Source: Combretum micranthum
Taxonomy: Eukaryota; Streptophyta; Magnoliopsida; Myrtales; Combretaceae
NCBI GenBank assembly: GCA_024138025.1
Contig: JAMXBD010000582.1
Coordinates: 496,001 to 560,000 of the forward strand
Length of the DNA: 64,000 bases
Direction of reading: 5' to 3'
Part shown: positions 59,790-64,000 of the stretch, piece after piece
How the letters are laid out: each line of letters begins with the position of its first letter
Numbering within the stretch: the first letter of the stretch is position 1
The notes under the pieces: generated by a model
Seen by the model: the letters and a program-made list of their open reading frames with translations, nothing else
Told to the model about the DNA's origin: nothing
The model's database searches: none
Made by a program: the position numbers and the translations under genes

Positions 59790-59798
59790 TATAAATAG
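59790..59798 (+). promoter_or_regulatory. TATA box of Tat-type solo LTR
   Basis: CCTATAAATAGGAGG context. It sets the LTR orientation as plus. Confidence 0.6.
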
Positions 59799-60303
59799 GA
59801 GGTCCTAGGAACAAAGCACAAGTCAATTTCAGAAGAACACACACATAGCAAAGCCAATCGAAATTCTTGAAATTAGGGTATAGAATTCGAATTTTTCAAT
59901 TCGAATGGATTGGATCAGATTTAATCCAAATTGAGTGTGTAACAATGTTAGAAACTTTATTTGGATGATTTAGTGTGCTTAGATTTGTTCGAATTGATCG
60001 GATTTCTCTCTGAAATTTTTTTTATTTTGTTCTTCAAACGCCGCCGCTACCCACCACCGCGAACCGCCGCTTCTGGTGGTTCTGAGTGAACGCCACCACC
60101 ACCAACGGACGCGCCACCAGCATAGAAGTCGGGCGACAAGCTTAGGGAGGTCAACAACCACCAGGGACGGCCGACGAACGCTCGAAAGATCGCGTCATCG
60201 TCTTCCTCGCCCGACGAAGATCCGAATCCGACCCGAAAATCCGAATCCCAACCCGGTCGGTCATCGATCAACGGTCGTCGGTCATCGGTCAACGGTCAAC
60301 CCT

Positions 60304-60570
60304 GATCAGACGGTCCAGATTTAATCAAGCAGATCAAACGGCCCAGATTCAATCAAGCAGATCAGCGCTCAATTTGATCAAGCAGATCAGACGGCCCAGA
60401 TTTCATCAAACAGATCAGCGGCTCAGATTTCATCAAGCGATCAGACGGCCCAGATTTCATCAAACGATCAGACGGCCCAGATTTCATCAAGCGATCAGAC
60501 GGCTCAGATCGAGTCAACAAGCGATCAGACGATCCAGATCGGTCAGCGAGATCAACGCTCCAGATCTCGT
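60304..60570 (+). repeat. Minisatellite in Tat-type LTR
   Basis: About ten units of 25-30 bp with the core GATCAGACGGCCCAGATTTC, preceded by shorter GGTCATCGGTCAACGG repeats at about 60258-60300. Many units are 27 bp, so one plus frame repeats IRRPRFHQ. Confidence 0.85.
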
Positions 60571-61881
60571 CCGCTTCATCCGACGGTCCAGGTTAATCCG
60601 CATTATTTTATTAGTTTTTATTATATAATAATTTCTGAAAATGATAAAAAATAGCAAAAAATTTATAAAAATCATAAAAAATTCAGAAAAATTCAGAAAA
60701 ATCCAAAAAATCCAAAAAATCAAATATTTATTTTTTATATAAATTTATTTTTTTTTGATATTTTGATTTTTTTTGAATATTTTTAAAGTGTATTTAATAC
60801 ACAAATTGCCTTAGGAATACATATTTAATGCATGAAAAATTTTTTAATATATTGTAAAATATTCTGGATATATTATGAATGTGTAATGAAGATTTAAAAA
60901 AAAAAAAATAAAAAAAAATTATAAAAAATAAATAAAAATAATAAAATTGGATTTTCCAAAGAACAAATTTCTAAAAAAAAATGATTTTTGGGCTTAGAAA
61001 AATTGTATTTTCATAAAATAAAAAAAAATCAATTGATTAGACCATAGGATCGTCAAAAATAATTTTTTTTATAAAAATTTGAAAACTTAATGAATTTAAA
61101 GTGAAAATAGTTTCAAAAATAAAAATTGATCAACAAATTAAATTTTTTTTAAAGAAACTACGTTTTTGTCTGATCTCGATTAGCGAGTACGTAGGCACCT
61201 GCGGGCGACATAAAAAATAAAAAAAATTTTTTGTCTCTTTTATAGTAAATAAATATTTGTAAATATAAGATATTTTTGTTGATATTCATGTTCTAAAAAA
61301 AAAATAAAAATAAATAAAAATGAAGAAAAACACAAAAAAATAAAAAAAAAATGAATGATTTGACTTGTAGATATTTGTGCTATAATGTTTTTATTAATTA
61401 ATTTTTTGAGCATGAAAAGGATAGATTAGAAATTTAAAATTCTAAAAGTGGTAACCATTTGGTTTTAATAGGTTAGCCCCCGAATCCATGATATCTGGTT
61501 TAAAAATTTAGTTTTTTTTAAAATCAAATTTTCGCAGACTAGTAGCTAAGTTAGGATCAACCGACCCATTGATCCTAGCTTTTTATTTTTTCCCGATTTA
61601 TATCGGGTGGCGACTCTAATTTTTTAAATTTCTTTTAACCCCTAGTCGAGGATTCATGTTAAATGGGTTCGGGTTTAATGTGAATCGGGTTAAGAGAAAT
61701 GAACCAGATTAGATGAGTGGAAGAAATCCAGGCTCGACACTCATTTTATACATAAACATAAAATCACACATACATAATCCCGAATTCCCCAAATATGTAT
61801 GCATTTTTATCTTTCTTAGTCTACTAATGCCACTACTTTACAAGCACAAGCAAGGTAATGAAATTAGGAGGAATAACTCAC

Positions 61882-61948
61882 TCGTCCATTTTGCGATCTT
61901 CTTTGTCGTAGTAATCCTCGAGTAGGGTAATCTCGTATCTTTCGTCAT
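61882..61948 (-). other. Exon-like block, LTR7
   Basis: Minus strand: CTTTTGTCTAG acceptor-like, inner frame DERYEITLLEDYYDKED, then ATGGACGA directly before GTGAGT. Confidence 0.45.
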
Positions 61949-64000
61949 CTAGACAAAAGAAATACCCGGGATAAGTCTTTCATGGAATTTCTATCCTTGG
62001 AGATTCTAAACTTTACTTAAAATCAGGGTAAAATCGTATAAGAGGAAATTTCAACTTAAAATGGCCATAACTTGTTCATTTTAACTCGGAATTTCGCATA
62101 TAATATACCGTTTTCTATTTATTCGAAAAGATCTATCCATTTCTAAACTTATCTTGGTCATAAAGGTCATTTAGGTTCCGGATATGTCGGGTACAGATTT
62201 AAAACGAATTTTTCTAAACTTTTGCAAATCCGTTTTCTAACTCAACTTTATTTTAAAGAAAAACCTTTTGAAACAATATATGTATATAATTATATATTTG
62301 ATAAACACTTTGAATATATAGGTAAGCTCACTTTATATGCAAAAATCCTAATGGTAGTGTCTCAACAATTTATTTCATAAAACAATTCATTTAAACTTTA
62401 ACTTTGAAAATTTCCTTTCATGAATTTAAAGAAATCGTATATTTTTCCCAGGTTGTTATAAATGAGTATATTCTTATTTTATTTTCTTCATTCCTTTTTC
62501 CAAAAAAAGTTAAATTTTTCCTTAATCCTTTAGTCTTGCATAAATTTTTCTTCTAGTGATTAAAGTTCAAATTTATCAAAAGTATATTAATTTGATGAAA
62601 ATCTTTTCATAATTTTGTGTTTAGGATGGTTTTTAGAAAAAAAATCTTGTCTTCTTATATTTATTTCTAAAATATAAGCTTTTGCTTTCTAAAACTTGTT
62701 ATTTCATTTCTTTTGAAAAGAATCATCTTTATTGATAAAATCCATTATTGTTAATCTTACTTTATTTATATTCCTTTGAAAATGAGTTCCTTCTTTTTAG
62801 AAATTTGAAAATCATTATTTTTCCTAAGTGGGTTCATCACCTTATGAGTTGATCTTTATCTTAACTTTGAAAACTAGTTTGTTTTCTTAGTTTTATTTCG
62901 AAGTTTAAAAGAGTTTAAATCTTAAGCTTTTTGTAAAAACTTTTAATATTAATAAAGTATATTACTAAAAGCTTAGGTTAACATAATATATAAATAAAAA
63001 TATTTATTTCTTATGTTTCCTTGGAAATCTATCTTGTTATTTATGAAAACATTGAGAAAAACTCTATTTCTATGTTGTTGATAATACTTCATTTTTGTGA
63101 TAAATCATATAATTGAAAACTTAGCTTTGAGTTCATTAAGTAAAGTAAAATTCTATTTTTAGATTAGTTGAGACATTAACATTATGTAAATGCAAGTATC
63201 ATGAGCATATAAAGTAATAAGAACATAAGAAAATACTAGAAATAAATAATAAGCAAGAAAATAAAATATCAAGTATTGAGAACCTTAACTTCATCAAGGT
63301 ATTCCGGTTAAGTATTGGAGCCTTAGCTTTATCAAGGCATCCCGGGACTAAGAATGGACTAGTCCCGAAAGATTAAAGAAAATCAATAAAAGATTGTTTT
63401 GACTTGATATGGACAAGTCTAAGAATAGAAAGACTAGTCTTAATAACAACATAAAATAAATAAATTACATAACTTGGAAGTAAATAAATAACAAATGAGC
63501 TTATATGCTCTAAATAAATATATATACATAATATAATACCATATATAAGTTAGATTAGAGGCAATTAATAACAATAATAATAACAACATAATAAAATAGG
63601 AAGCTTATGTACAAAAACAAAACATGAATATGTTGTTGTTTTTACTACTCATATGAGTTTCAAAACAGCACCATAGTCATGTTAAGTTACATGACATGAG
63701 TGAATAATAGTTGAAAGAAATATTTACCTAAAGTGTGTAAGTGGTTTGAAGATGGTAGTGAATGTATGGTTATATGGTTATTGAGAAATGGTAGTTGTAG
63801 AGAGAAATTTTGTGAGTATTTGGTGAAAGAGAATTTTGGTAGAGGGAAATGTTGTAGAGAGAGTTTGTGTAGTGAATTTGAGAGAGTTTTGGTAGTGAAA
63901 TGAATTGTGTGAAAGAGTGAAGAGGATGGGGGGTATTTATAGAATTTTTGGAATAAATTTTAGATGTAATAAAATAAATTGAAAAAGAAATAAAATTAGA

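Larger units (their letters stand above)
59218..61739 (+). mobile_element. Tat-type solo LTR, 2.5 kb
   Basis: TGTAGACACCC…GGCTCGACA, 2522 bp, with exact 5-bp duplications CTCAT at 59213-59217 and 61740-61744. A plus-strand TATA box lies at 59790. A GC-rich leader follows, then a 25-30 bp minisatellite, a CGAGTACGTAGGCACCTGCG motif near 61186, and TGGCGACTC near 61608, a motif type also seen in the PBS of the Tat-like element at 6565. No coding function; the open frames at 59979-60628 reflect the GC-rich repeats. Confidence 0.85.
58243..64000 (-). repeat. Family L LTR7, reverse, runs off window
   Basis: Starts TGTTACACCCC on the plus strand, preceded by CTAGT (58238-58242). It matches LTR6 and LTR3b in reverse orientation and carries the 59218-61739 insertion. 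The reverse-strand leader (donor-like TTAG/GTAAATA at about 63722, TATA at 63931-63941) is reached at the window end, so the LTR start is to the right of 64000. Confidence 0.85.

Noticed and set aside
59979..60628. Arg/Pro-rich open frames on both strands
   Set aside because: Produced by the GC-rich leader and minisatellite of the Tat-type solo LTR.
61600..61620. TGGCGACTC as proof that the Tat-type LTR ends at 61607
   Set aside because: The exact CTCAT duplications place the end at 61739, so the motif is inside the LTR.

Overview
This window is plant nuclear DNA, almost certainly from a eudicot (the species cannot be fixed from sequence alone). One host gene, a complete five-exon SUMO-conjugating enzyme (SCE1/UBC9 type) at 18281-22698 (+), lies in about 60 kb of nested Ty3/gypsy LTR retrotransposons. 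No CRISPR array, tRNA, rRNA or bacterial-style operon was seen.

Layout. 1-7180: a minus-strand Tat/Ogre-like element (dual RNase H, gag with frameshifts, long pol ORF) lying inside a long LTR of a second family, here called family L. The first 234 bases exactly repeat 7590-7823 and join the pol ORF just before its expected C-terminus, which points to a 7589-bp tandem duplication or an assembly duplication. 7878-17018: a full-length but frameshifted minus-strand chromovirus (element A, Tekay/Del-like) with two 2.2-kb LTRs, PBS, PPT and the 5-bp target duplication GTAAC, inserted in the same family L LTR, which ends at 17278. 17279-27621: the gene island, holding the SCE1-like gene with a 3-kb second intron that contains a 26-G run, then AT-rich intergenic DNA.

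27622-64000 is a pile of family L LTRs: LTR1 (27622-32807, +), solo LTR2 (33471-38931, +), solo LTR3 (38994-46020, +) carrying the reverse solo LTR3b (39872-43238), LTR4 (46285-47820, +, cut short), a degenerate chromoviral gag-pol (47821-52640, +), its PPT and 3' LTR5 (from 52669), the reverse solo LTR6 (53207-57725) inside LTR5, and the reverse LTR7 (58243 to the window end) also inside LTR5. LTR1 and LTR2 each carry a smaller minus-strand solo LTR of a third type (30442-32076 and 36768-38563). LTR7 carries a 2.5-kb Tat-type solo LTR (59218-61739) with a minisatellite. Most boundaries rest on TG...CA ends and 5-bp target duplications read directly.

Most unusual signal: six family L LTR copies share a 63-70 bp exon-like block. 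It has a pyrimidine-TAG acceptor-like start and always ends in an ATG-containing octamer directly before a GT donor-like site. Element A's LTRs have an analogous TATA, donor, roughly 1-kb intron, acceptor and short acidic reading-frame layout. This suggests that the LTRs encode spliced leader or start exons. It is an inference that RNA data could test.
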